64,000 bases of DNA from an uncultured Eubacteriales bacterium (lineage in GTDB: Bacteria; Bacillota; Clostridia; Oscillospirales; CAG-382): the NCBI GenBank assembly GCA_934446675.1, contig CAKSEL010000004.1, positions 1-64,000 of the forward strand, read 5' to 3'. Under the pieces are notes generated by a model. That model made no database searches. It saw nothing but the letters and a program-made list of their open reading frames with translations, and was not told the DNA's origin. The number at the start of each line of letters is the position of its first letter. Within the stretch, counting starts at the first letter, position 1. Shown here in pieces: positions 1 through 8,042 of this stretch. The translations under genes and the position numbers were made by a program.

Positions 1-849
1 GGCTCGGTTATTCGCAAATTTTATCCCGACCCCTGGCTCAGAACAAGCTGCGATATTGATGTGCTGGTGAAGGAAAACAGTGTTGACAACGCGCTTGACG
101 TGCTGATAAATAAATTCGGCGGCAAAGATATAAAACGCACTCGTCACGATATTTCTTTCATGACCTCGGACGGCGTTCATATCGAACTGCATCACAGTAT
201 GATTGAAGAAGGACGTATCGGAACGGCGGAAAAATTGCTGGAAAGTATTTGGAACTATGCAAAACCGATAAATGATACATTTGAATATCAACTTAGCCGC
301 GGTATGTTCTATTATTATCACCTTGCGCATATGGCAAAGCATATAGAGGGCGGCGGCTGCGGCATAAGACCGTTTCTTGATCTGCAGTTACTTAACTCAA
401 ACGGTTTCGGCGATGCGGAATGTGCCGGTCTTTTAAAAGCCGGAGGACTTGACGATTTTGCCTCTGCCGCAAACAGACTTTCCGCGTACTGGTTCGGAAA
501 CGGAAATGCAGATGAGCTTTCGCAAAGGCTTGAAAAATATATTGTTTACTCTGGTGTTTACGGAAATAATGAAAATCATTCCGCGGTAAAACAAATTCAG
601 AAAAAAAGCAAACTGAAGTACATTCTCTCGCGTTTATGGATTCCGTATAAAGATCTGATATTACTGTATCCGTCATTGGAAAACCGAAAATTCCTGCTTC
701 CGGCATATGAGTTCAGACGCTGGCTCAGACTGACAGATCACTCCATGCTTAAACGAAAGAAAAAGGAACTCAAAACCATAACCTCCCTGTCCGAAAAGAA
801 GATCCGTGAAACCGACAAAATGCTTTCGGATCTCGGTTTGATTAAATGA
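1..849 (+). CDS. Nucleotidyltransferase family protein (NTP_transf_5-like), 5' end outside window
   Basis: The reading frame is open from the first base and ends with TGA at 847-849, so the start lies outside the window and about 282 codons are visible. Visible residues 17-23 read CDIDVLV, the metal-binding acidic pair of the nucleotidyltransferase fold, and a later IELH motif near residue 62 supplies the likely third acidic residue. This pattern fits the uncharacterised nucleotidyltransferase family PF14907, whose substrates are mostly unknown and whose members often sit near capsule, peptide or exporter genes. The rest of the protein is helical with conserved-looking HLAHMAKH and RPFLDL stretches. 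No partner gene follows directly; a new promoter starts the next unit. The family call is from motif and overall look; the function is not known. Confidence 0.7.
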   Translation, partial: GSVIRKFYPDPWLRTSCDIDVLVKENSVDNALDVLINKFGGKDIKRTRHDISFMTSDGVHIELHHSMIEEGRIGTAEKLLESIWNYAKPINDTFEYQLSRGMFYYYHLAHMAKHIEGGGCGIRPFLDLQLLNSNGFGDAECAGLLKAGGLDDFASAANRLSAYWFGNGNADELSQRLEKYIVYSGVYGNNENHSAVKQIQKKSKLKYILSRLWIPYKDLILLYPSLENRKFLLPAYEFRRWLRLTDHSMLKRKKKELKTITSLSEKKIRETDKMLSDLGLIK

Positions 850-932
850 AGGCACGGTGTATTTGACAGGATTTTTATGTATAACACGGCATATTTTTGA
901 ATAAAAGCAATTATTTTATAATACCGTATCTG

Positions 933-961
933 TTGAAAAACTCATTTTCATGTGCTATAAT
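933..961 (+). promoter_or_regulatory. Sigma-A type promoter of the methyltransferase unit
   Basis: A -35 box TTGAAA (933-938), a 17-base spacer and a perfect -10 box TATAAT (956-961) predict a transcript start near 968. This leaves a leader of about 105 bases before the coding region. Confidence 0.75.
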
Positions 962-981
962 AAGTCCGAACAGACTTTTAA

Positions 982-1050
982 GGTTATCTGTAAAGCAAAA
1001 AGCTGCGCAAAGCGGCTTTTTAAATGTGCCGAGGTTAGTGTTTTCTAACC
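982..1050 (+). promoter_or_regulatory. Structured leader with terminator-like hairpin and GGTTAG palindrome
   Basis: Between the promoter and the methyltransferase gene lies a 10-bp hairpin (997-1006 pairing with 1012-1021) whose 3' arm ends in five T, like an intrinsic terminator. It is followed by a perfect 6-bp inverted repeat GGTTAG/CTAACC (1033-1038 and 1045-1050). An upstream GGTTA at 982-986 could pair with TAACC at 1046-1050 as an alternative fold. This suggests attenuation or a repressor site, but no known riboswitch family was recognised. Confidence 0.45.
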
Positions 1051-1073
1051 GAGATTGACGGAGGTCAGCCGAT

Positions 1074-1862
1074 ATGACAGAAAAAATAAAGCTTTCCGGA
1101 GTACCGGAGACAATGCTGCAAACGCTTTATGCGCGCGCAAAGGAAAGCAAGGGACGCGGAGTTATTCACGACGCAAAAGCCGAGGAGATAACAGACAGGC
1201 TTGATTATGATTTCTCACTTGCTGACAAGGATACCGCAATGCAAAGCGGAGTAATTGCACGGACGATTGTGCTCGACCGCCTTGTAAGCGCGTGGCTTTC
1301 CGAAAATCCGAACGCTGCGGTAGTCAACCTCGCCTGCGGTCTTGATACACGCTGCTGCCGCATGAAGGGCTATGCACACTGGTACAATTTAGACTTACCC
1401 GAAACCATTGCCGTGCGCGAAAAGCTTTTGCCTGTAAACGGCACGGTCTCGCAGATTGCAATGTCAGCGGCCGAGGACTGGGGAAAATGCATTGCCGTAC
1501 ACCCTACTCCCGTACTTATCATTATCGAAGGGCTGACAATGTATTTATCGGAACCGGATATAAAACGTATTTTTGAAGTAATTTCAAAAAGATTTGACAA
1601 AGCGACGGTATTTGTCGAGATAATGAACCCGATGGTTGCAAAACGTTTTAAGGAAAAATCCATTGAGGGCAGCCGCGCGAAATTCACATGGGGTATCAAA
1701 GACGGCAAAGCACTCGCAGAACTTGTGCCGGATTTCAGGTTTGTCAAGGAACATTCTCTGACGGAAGGCATGGCTGTTTTTGCGCCGGTTTATAAGTTTC
1801 TCGGAAAAATTCCGCTTGTCCGCAGCATCTCAAATAAGATAGTTGTTCTTGAAAAGGGGTAA
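1074..1862 (+). CDS. Class I SAM-dependent methyltransferase, leucine carboxyl methyltransferase (LCM) family
   Basis: This 262-residue protein has the S-adenosylmethionine-binding motif NLACGLDTR (residues 85-93) and a following acidic loop NLDLPE (about 105-110), both typical of the LCM/PPM family (PF04072). Bacterial members methylate small molecules or carboxylates, often in secondary metabolism; the substrate cannot be read from the sequence. The start has a good ribosome binding site (GGAGG, bases 1060-1064). The gene ends six bases before the next one, a PanE/ApbA-like reductase, so the two are probably co-transcribed from the promoter at 933-961 through a structured leader. Family call is firm; the role is open. 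Confidence 0.8.
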   Translation: MTEKIKLSGVPETMLQTLYARAKESKGRGVIHDAKAEEITDRLDYDFSLADKDTAMQSGVIARTIVLDRLVSAWLSENPNAAVVNLACGLDTRCCRMKGYAHWYNLDLPETIAVREKLLPVNGTVSQIAMSAAEDWGKCIAVHPTPVLIIIEGLTMYLSEPDIKRIFEVISKRFDKATVFVEIMNPMVAKRFKEKSIEGSRAKFTWGIKDGKALAELVPDFRFVKEHSLTEGMAVFAPVYKFLGKIPLVRSISNKIVVLEKG

Positions 1863-1867
1863 AAGTT

Positions 1868-2794
1868 ATGAGAATTCTGATATTCGGCGCAGGTGTTTTA
1901 GGCTGCAATCTTGCAAAAAATCTGTTTCGCGCCGGAAAAGACGTAACGCTGCTTGCACGCGGAAAATGGGCTGAACAGATCAAGGAGAACGGTCTGCGCA
2001 TAAAAAACATCTTTTCTCCGATTACCTCGGTAAGCCGCATACCTACGGTGACAAAACTGGATCCCGACGATATATACGACGTTATCTTTGTCGCCGTAAG
2101 GTATACACAGACAGAGTCGGTTACAGACGCACTGAGAGCCAACAAAACAAAGAACATTATCTTTGTAGGCAATAATGTACGCACATTCCCTATTTCGGCA
2201 AGTCTGCCGGATAAGAACGTCATGTTTGCCTTTGCGGTTTCGGCAGGACACAGGGACGCCGACAAAGCAGTATCGGTCGATCTGCACAAGATTACCGTCG
2301 GACCGTCCTGCGGTGCGCCGGATTGCAGGGAGCTGAAAGACCGGATTTTTGCCGGGACAAAATACAAGGTAGTTTACGAGCCGAATATGGAGGACTATCT
2401 TCTGTGCCATGCCGCATTTGTGATCCCGTCGGTTTTCGCCTGTTACAAAACCGGAGGCAATCTGAAAAAACTAAGAAAAAACAACGCATATCTCAACCGC
2501 CTTATAGACGCCAACATTGAAGGCTACCGCGCGATAAGGAACGCAGGGCACGAAATTCTGCCGCCGGAGGACAAGGATTTTGAGAGCGCAGCATACAGAA
2601 AGACCTGTTTTCGCTTTTTTAAGCTTATGTGCGCAACAAGTCTCGGAAAGATCTGCGCGTCGGATCATGCAATGAACGCCGTCGATGAAATGAGCGCGCT
2701 GAACCGTGACTTAAAAGAATTCTTTGACGAAAACGGTGCGCAATACCCGGTCTGGAAAGAGCTTGAAAAGGATACGGGCGGATACTTGAAATAA
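1868..2794 (+). CDS. Ketopantoate reductase family (ApbA/PanE-like) oxidoreductase
   Basis: The 308-residue protein begins with a Rossmann nucleotide-binding loop, FGAGVLG (residues 6-12), followed by the LLARG segment that in this family contacts the NADP phosphate. The C-terminal half is helical, as in PF08546. Classical PanE reduces 2-dehydropantoate to pantoate for coenzyme A synthesis, but many paralogues in Clostridia act on other substrates. No panB or panC is nearby, and the partner is a methyltransferase, so I do not assign panE. The gene lies five bases after the methyltransferase and is closed by a hairpin at 2814-2886. Confidence 0.75.
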   Translation: MRILIFGAGVLGCNLAKNLFRAGKDVTLLARGKWAEQIKENGLRIKNIFSPITSVSRIPTVTKLDPDDIYDVIFVAVRYTQTESVTDALRANKTKNIIFVGNNVRTFPISASLPDKNVMFAFAVSAGHRDADKAVSVDLHKITVGPSCGAPDCRELKDRIFAGTKYKVVYEPNMEDYLLCHAAFVIPSVFACYKTGGNLKKLRKNNAYLNRLIDANIEGYRAIRNAGHEILPPEDKDFESAAYRKTCFRFFKLMCATSLGKICASDHAMNAVDEMSALNRDLKEFFDENGAQYPVWKELEKDTGGYLK

Positions 2795-2813
2795 AAAAAC
2801 AAATTTAAGAACA

Positions 2814-2886
2814 ACGGACAGCATAAAAGTCCGTCAGACAAGAAAAATCCTCCCGCGGCAGAGTTTTTTGCGCAGGAGGAAATTTT
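2814..2886. terminator. Bidirectional terminator region between convergent genes
   Basis: Two hairpins lie here. The first pairs ACGGAC with GTCCGT (2814-2836). The second pairs AAAATCCTCC with GGAGGAAATTTT (2844-2886), with A-rich and T-rich flanks that serve both strands. They separate the rightward reductase gene from the leftward hcp gene. Confidence 0.65.
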
Positions 2887-2895
2887 ATATTCGGA

Positions 2896-4464
2896 TTACA
2901 GTTTTCCGAAGATTTTTTCAAGGTCTGCCTTAGGTTCGCTTGTCGGAGTAAGCTTATAGTTTTCGGCAAGCACTTTCAGCACTCCGTCAGATACAAACGC
3001 AGGTATCGTTGGTCCGAGATATATATTCTTTATTCCGAGATACAAAAGCGTAAGCAGAATACATACGGCTTTCTGCTCGTACCACGACAAAACAAGCGTA
3101 AGAGGAAGATCGTTCACGCTGCAGTCAAAGGCTTCCGCAAGCGCTGCGGCAATCTTTATCGCGCTGTATGCGTCGTTGCACTGTCCGCAGTCAAGTATAC
3201 GCGGTATTCCCTCTATTTCGCCGAGATCAAGGTCGTTTATGCGGTACTTTCCGCAGGCGAGCGTTAAAATAAGCGTATCTTTCGGCGTAAGCTTTGCAAA
3301 ATCCGTATAATAGCTTCGGCTCGGAGCTGCGCCGTCGCAGCCGCCTATAAGAAAGAAATGTCTGATTTTGCCTTCCTTTACAAGCTCAACTATCTTGCCT
3401 GCGTTTTCAAGCACGGCGTTATGCGCAAATCCCGTCGTCACCGTACTTCCGCCGTTCATGCCCGTCATATGCTTATCTTCGTCATATCCCTTACATTCGA
3501 GCGCCTTCTCTATTACCGGCGTAAAATCTTTATCGTCGCCGATATGCACAATTTCCGGATACGAAACTACCGACGTTGTGAAAACGCGGTCGCAATAGCT
3601 CTGTCTTACGGGCATAATACAGTTGGTGGTAAAGAGTATGGGTGCCGGGATATTATGAAATTCCGACTGCTGATTTTGCCAGCCGGTTCCGAAATTGCCT
3701 TTCAGATGCTTATATTTCTTTAATTCGGGATAGCCGTGTGCCGGCAGCATTTCGCTGTGGGTATAGATATTTATACCCTTATCCTTTGTCTGTTCGAGAA
3801 GCAGCTTCATATCGTGCAGGTCATGTCCGCTCACAACTATAAACGGTCCCTTTTCTATGGTCAGCGGAACTTCGGTCGGCACAGGATTTCCGTAGCTTTC
3901 GGTATTCGCCGCGTCAAGCATTTCCATACATCTGAAATTGACTTCGCCTGTCTTTAATACAAGAGAGAGCAGCTCGTCCGCGCTTTTGTTCTCTCCGAGA
4001 GCGTACAGCGCCTCATAAAGGTAATCCGTAACGGTTCTGTCTGTCTTGCCCAAAATATACGCATGGTATGCGTATGCCGCCATTCCCTTTATTCCGAAAA
4101 GTATCAGCGATTTCAGCGAACGTATATCTTCGTTATCGTTCCAGATATTCTTCACGTCGTAATTTTCGGTCTGCGACGGATTTATGCGCAGCTTTTCTTT
4201 TTCTATCTGCTCTTTGAGTTCAATTATTGTCTGATTATTGAAATTTACGTTTGTTATCGTGGTAAACAGACCTTTAAGCACAAGAACGTCGGTATCCGCG
4301 TCGGGACTTCCCTGCTTTGCCGCTCTTGCAAGTCCGATAAGCGTGCCGGTAAGCTCGTCCTGATAATTTGCCGTGTCGCTCTTTTTGCCGCAGACGCCTG
4401 CCTTGCCGTCGCAGCCCGTATTATGCGCGGTCTGCTGACACTGAAAACAAAACATCTCTTTCAT
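2896..4464 (-). CDS. hcp: Hybrid cluster protein (hydroxylamine reductase), class I
   Basis: The product contains the proximal iron-sulfur ligand pattern C-x2-C-x8-C-x6-C at its N terminus and every ligand motif of the hybrid Fe-S-O cluster: SGHDL, HSEMLPA, TTNCIMP, GGCDGA, LACGKYR, GQCNDAYS and WYEQKA. Hcp is a cytoplasmic enzyme of anaerobes described as a hydroxylamine reductase and, more recently, as a nitric oxide reductase and protein S-nitrosylase. At about 522 residues, with the short Cys spacing, it matches class I enzymes of strict anaerobes. An ATG two codons upstream (4468-4470) touches the GGAGGA site, so the ATG at 4462-4464, seven bases further on, is the better start. No hcr reductase gene is adjacent. 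The gene is divergent from an ABC transporter. Confidence 0.95.
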   Translation of the reverse strand: MKEMFCFQCQQTAHNTGCDGKAGVCGKKSDTANYQDELTGTLIGLARAAKQGSPDADTDVLVLKGLFTTITNVNFNNQTIIELKEQIEKEKLRINPSQTENYDVKNIWNDNEDIRSLKSLILFGIKGMAAYAYHAYILGKTDRTVTDYLYEALYALGENKSADELLSLVLKTGEVNFRCMEMLDAANTESYGNPVPTEVPLTIEKGPFIVVSGHDLHDMKLLLEQTKDKGINIYTHSEMLPAHGYPELKKYKHLKGNFGTGWQNQQSEFHNIPAPILFTTNCIMPVRQSYCDRVFTTSVVSYPEIVHIGDDKDFTPVIEKALECKGYDEDKHMTGMNGGSTVTTGFAHNAVLENAGKIVELVKEGKIRHFFLIGGCDGAAPSRSYYTDFAKLTPKDTLILTLACGKYRINDLDLGEIEGIPRILDCGQCNDAYSAIKIAAALAEAFDCSVNDLPLTLVLSWYEQKAVCILLTLLYLGIKNIYLGPTIPAFVSDGVLKVLAENYKLTPTSEPKADLEKIFGKL

Positions 4465-4577
4465 ATACATTCCTCCGTATACATTTTTTATTTATACGTA
4501 TTATTCTTGTCCGCAAACGAAAGATTTATACGGATTTAAAACTCGCAAGGCGTAAATTGTAAACATTTCGGTTAGTC

Positions 4578-4605
4578 TTGACAAATCAGTTTTCAATGCT
4601 ATAAT
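4578..4605 (+). promoter_or_regulatory. Consensus sigma-A promoter of the ABC transporter unit
   Basis: A perfect TTGACA (4578-4583), a 16-base spacer and a perfect TATAAT (4600-4605) predict a start near 4612. A GTTAG element at 4571-4575 lies just upstream of the -35 box. Confidence 0.8.
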
Positions 4606-4641
4606 ATATCTGTAAGAAAAAAGCACTGTTGCGGAGAAAGC

Positions 4642-4700
4642 GCGGTAAAAACGTATTTTTCCGCTGTTTTTAAGATTCGCGGTTAGTTTGAATTAACTAA
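4642..4700 (+). promoter_or_regulatory. Leader attenuator hairpin and TTAGTT/AACTAA palindrome upstream of ABC transporter
   Basis: A GC-rich hairpin (GCGG at 4642-4645 with CCGC at 4661-4664, extended by A-T pairs) is followed by a T run (4667-4671), resembling an intrinsic terminator inside the leader. Downstream lies an inverted repeat TTAGTT (4683-4688) and AACTAA (4695-4700), preceded by GG. The layout copies that of the methyltransferase leader at 982-1050. A repressor operator or antitermination switch is plausible; the regulator is not in the window. Confidence 0.45.
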
Positions 4701-4731
4701 TTCTTATACAGATATGAAAGCGGTGAAAAAC

Positions 4732-5433
4732 ATGGCATATCTTGAAGTTTCGGATCTGAAAAAGAGTTTCGGCGAAGGAACGGGAAAGGTCGACGTACTC
4801 AACGGCGTAAACATGAGCGTAGAAAAGGGCGAGATGTGCACGATACTCGGGCCGTCCGGAAGCGGAAAATCAACCCTGCTAAACGTCATAGGCGGACTTG
4901 ACGGAGCCGACAACGGCAGAATTACCATAGACGGCAACGACATCGTAGGTCTTGACGCAGACGGTCTTTCGGAATTCAGGCGCAACTATCTCGGCTTTGT
5001 ATTTCAGTTTTACAATCTTGTGCCGAACCTTACGGTGCTTGAAAACATACAGGTCGGAGAGTATTTGTCGGACGAACCGCTTGACGTAAACGAAATACTT
5101 GATGTTCTGGGGCTTACGGAGCTTAAAAACAGATTTCCGCACGAGCTTTCCGGAGGTCAGCAGCAGAGATGTTCGATAGGTCGCGCGCTTATAAAAAATC
5201 CGAAACTGCTTTTCTGCGACGAACCGACCGGTGCTCTCGACTACAAGACATCAAAGGACATTCTTTCGCTTATCGAGCGCATAAACTCTGCATACGACAC
5301 GACAATTCTCATGGTCACGCACAATCAGACAATAAGCCTTATGACTCACAAGACCGTACAGATCAAAGACGGACGCGTAAGCGGCATTACCGTGACGCAA
5401 AACAGGCTTTGCGCGGCAGAGCTTGAGTGGTAA
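4732..5433 (+). CDS. ABC transporter ATP-binding protein, MacB/LolD type
   Basis: The ATPase subunit of an exporter-like ABC system. From the start used here, Walker A GPSGSGKST is at residues 40-48, the Q-loop at 92, the signature LSGGQQQR at 139-146, Walker B LLFCDEP at 159-165 and the switch histidine in VTHNQ near 197. The wording of these motifs is that of the MacB/LolD/FtsE group that partners FtsX-like permeases. I chose the ATG at 4732 because it has an upstream GGTG ribosome binding site; an in-frame ATG at 4714 has none. The permease gene begins six bases after the stop. Such pairs in Firmicutes commonly export or sense peptide antibiotics, but no histidine kinase or response regulator is adjacent. 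Confidence 0.9.
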   Translation: MAYLEVSDLKKSFGEGTGKVDVLNGVNMSVEKGEMCTILGPSGSGKSTLLNVIGGLDGADNGRITIDGNDIVGLDADGLSEFRRNYLGFVFQFYNLVPNLTVLENIQVGEYLSDEPLDVNEILDVLGLTELKNRFPHELSGGQQQRCSIGRALIKNPKLLFCDEPTGALDYKTSKDILSLIERINSAYDTTILMVTHNQTISLMTHKTVQIKDGRVSGITVTQNRLCAAELEW

Positions 5434-5439
5434 CGCGCC

Positions 5440-7986
5440 ATGGTACTGAACAAGAGAATTCTAAGAGATTTCAGACAAAACGCCGTGCGCAACATTGCGA
5501 TGATACTCATAATCTCGCTCTCTATGGCTATGGTTGTGGCGCTCTGTTCTACCACCGAATGTATTTCATATGTCATACACTCGGAGTGGGAAAAAACCAA
5601 CGTCGAGGACGGAAGCTTTGAGACATACATTCCGCTTTCAAAGAGAAATATGTCCGACCTTTCGGAGCTTGATGTAGTTATTGAAAAGATGTTTTACACG
5701 GACATATACGTAAACTCCGTTTCGCAGCTGCGTTTTTTTACCGACAGAAAATACATTGACCGCGCATATCCCGAAGAAGGACGCGTTCCGAGATACGACA
5801 ACGAGCTTTTTATAGAAAAGCTTTACGCGCAGACCCACTCCCTTAACGTAGGCGATGAATTCTACGTCGGAGACAGGCTTTTTTACATATGCGGAATCGG
5901 CTGTCTGCCGGACTACTGCTACGTAAAGCAAAACACAAGCGACGTTGCGGCAAACGACGAATTTTCCGTAGCTCTTGTAACGTCAAAAGCCTTTGACGAA
6001 ATACGCGGCACAAACAAGATAGTCTACAACTACGCATACAAGCTCGGTCAAAACTGCACGGCAAAACAGCTGCGCAAAAAGCTTGCAAAGCTCGATTTCG
6101 ACACAAACGCCGTAAGCGACACATATATACGTTCGCTTGTAAACTCCGCCGACGCTTTAAAAAAAGAATTCAACGGCGCTATGGATTCGGTAAGTTTCGG
6201 CGCGGCTCAGCTTGCTCACGGAATTGAGACCATGGGCAAAGCATACGGTGCGAAAAGCTCGTCTCAGCCGCTGTACAACGGCGCCATGAACATAAGCTAT
6301 GCGGCTGCCGAAATAAAGGACGGATTTTCGGAATTTCTGGAGCAGAACACAAAGGTTGAGCTTGTAAATCTTTCCTCGTTCTCGGAGGCAAAGTACAGCA
6401 TACGCATAAACGACGCACTAAACGACTCAAAGCTCGGAAAACAGGTGGCGCTTGTCGTAGGCGTAATACTGCTTTTGCTGCTGGTTTATATGCTCTCGAT
6501 CTTCGCGTCGGGCACCATTGAAAAAGAGCGCGGTATAATCGGCACGCTCTACGCTCTCGGCTATTCAAAAAACGAAATCCTTTCTCACTATCTCAAAACG
6601 CCCATGATAGTTTCCTGCACCGGTGCGCTTATCGGCTTTATCGGCGGAATACTGCTTACCGATCCGCTGTCAACGTCTTACAGCACGATGTATTCTTTTC
6701 CCGAAATAGTATACGTATATCCGCTGTATCTCGTTTTATATGCGCTCGGCGTGCCTACGATCTTATCATATCTCATAAACCGCAGGGTTCTCGGAAAAAA
6801 GCTTTCCGAAACGCCGCTTTCAATGATGCACACAAAGATCACGGCTTCGGGAAAATACAATTTTGATCTCGGAAAAAATTTAAGCTTTGAAACAAAATTC
6901 AGAATAAGACAGTTCTGCCGCGAATTGAAGGGCAACCTTACGCTGTTTGCAGGCGTAATAATATCGGTGCTGCTTATAATGTTCTCGGTTGCGTGCTACG
7001 GCAGCATAAGCTCATACATAAACTGCATAACCGATGACGTAAACTACAACTATCTCTACATTCTGCGAAATCCCGTATCGGATCTTCCCGACAACTCGGT
7101 TGTTGGCTACACTCTCGGTTTCAACGTGGATTATGCGCTGACCGGCGGAGAAATGGAGGTCACTCTTTCGGGTATCGGCGCGGACAACCCGTATTTTGAC
7201 TTTGCGCCGACGCTTTCGGAAGAACCGGGCGAGGTATATATGTCTGACGCCGTAAGAACAAAGTTCGGCTATCACGTCGGCGACACGGTAGTATTTCACG
7301 ACAATTCCGAGGACAAGCGCTATGCCTTCAAAATTGCGGGAGAAGTCAAATTCGGCAGCGGACTTTACTTCTTCATGAATCTTGACGCTATGAGAGAGGC
7401 GTTCGGGCTTGATTATTTTGACAAGGACGATCTCAAAAGAGGTCAGCGTCCGCCCAAAGCCTATGACTATTACTACAACACGGTATATTCCGACGAAAAG
7501 CTTGAATTCAGGCACAACATGGCGCTCTCCGAGGTAGTCAAAGCCGATCTTGAGGCAAGCGCATCGAAATTCATGACGCTTATGTGGGATATGATCTTGC
7601 TGCTGATAGGAATTTCTGTAATTATCTTTGTTTCGGTAATGTATCTGCTTATGAAGCTTGAAATAGACCGCAGCAGCTTTTCGGTATCGCTGCTCAAAGC
7701 TCTCGGATACCCGGAAAAGACCGTCAACAGCTTTTACATAGGCAGTTCGTTCTACGTAACGCTTGCGTCGATAGTTATAGGTATGCCTGTTTGCCGTGTG
7801 ATAATCAAGTATATGTATCCGTACTGCGTTTCAAACGTGAACGGAGGTTTTCCGGCGGTTATCACGCCGATACAGTATGCACTGGTAATAATTATCGTGC
7901 TTGCAAGCTACTTTGCAACAAGGCTTATGCTTGTAAGGTATCTTTCAAAGATTAAGCTTACCGAAATACTCAAAAACAGAGAATAA
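5440..7986 (+). CDS. FtsX-like ABC transporter permease
   Basis: An 848-residue membrane protein with an N-terminal transmembrane helix (about 17-42), a large extracytoplasmic domain, then a first FtsX core (about 335-455, including a hydrophobic VALVVGVILLLLLVYML helix and the EKERGIIGTLYALGY coupling segment), another helix near 505-525, a second extracytoplasmic domain, and a second FtsX core (about 715-840, with SVSLLKALGYPEKTV as coupling segment). This duplicated layout is that of large permeases working with MacB-type ATPases. It is translated from an ATG six bases after the ATPase gene and is the last gene before a strong hairpin at 7991-8024. Substrate unknown; export or mechanotransmission rather than import is expected. 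Confidence 0.85.
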   Translation: MVLNKRILRDFRQNAVRNIAMILIISLSMAMVVALCSTTECISYVIHSEWEKTNVEDGSFETYIPLSKRNMSDLSELDVVIEKMFYTDIYVNSVSQLRFFTDRKYIDRAYPEEGRVPRYDNELFIEKLYAQTHSLNVGDEFYVGDRLFYICGIGCLPDYCYVKQNTSDVAANDEFSVALVTSKAFDEIRGTNKIVYNYAYKLGQNCTAKQLRKKLAKLDFDTNAVSDTYIRSLVNSADALKKEFNGAMDSVSFGAAQLAHGIETMGKAYGAKSSSQPLYNGAMNISYAAAEIKDGFSEFLEQNTKVELVNLSSFSEAKYSIRINDALNDSKLGKQVALVVGVILLLLLVYMLSIFASGTIEKERGIIGTLYALGYSKNEILSHYLKTPMIVSCTGALIGFIGGILLTDPLSTSYSTMYSFPEIVYVYPLYLVLYALGVPTILSYLINRRVLGKKLSETPLSMMHTKITASGKYNFDLGKNLSFETKFRIRQFCRELKGNLTLFAGVIISVLLIMFSVACYGSISSYINCITDDVNYNYLYILRNPVSDLPDNSVVGYTLGFNVDYALTGGEMEVTLSGIGADNPYFDFAPTLSEEPGEVYMSDAVRTKFGYHVGDTVVFHDNSEDKRYAFKIAGEVKFGSGLYFFMNLDAMREAFGLDYFDKDDLKRGQRPPKAYDYYYNTVYSDEKLEFRHNMALSEVVKADLEASASKFMTLMWDMILLLIGISVIIFVSVMYLLMKLEIDRSSFSVSLLKALGYPEKTVNSFYIGSSFYVTLASIVIGMPVCRVIIKYMYPYCVSNVNGGFPAVITPIQYALVIIIVLASYFATRLMLVRYLSKIKLTEILKNRE

Positions 7987-7990
7987 AAAA

Positions 7991-8024
7991 CGGCACGTTA
8001 AAGATTTTTATCCGCAACGTGCCG
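7991..8024. terminator. Intrinsic terminator, bidirectional
   Basis: A perfect 9-bp stem CGGCACGTT/AACGTGCCG (7991-7999 and 8016-8024) with A-rich sequence on one side separates the convergent permease and GH99-like genes. Confidence 0.75.
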
Positions 8025-8042
8025 AAAACTCCCATATGTACT

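Noticed and set aside
4606..4715. Long-range complementarity (ATATCTGTA with TACAGATAT) in the ABC leader as a riboswitch P1 helix
   Set aside because: The left arm begins just after the -10 box and lies mostly upstream of the predicted transcript start near 4612, so the RNA would lack it.
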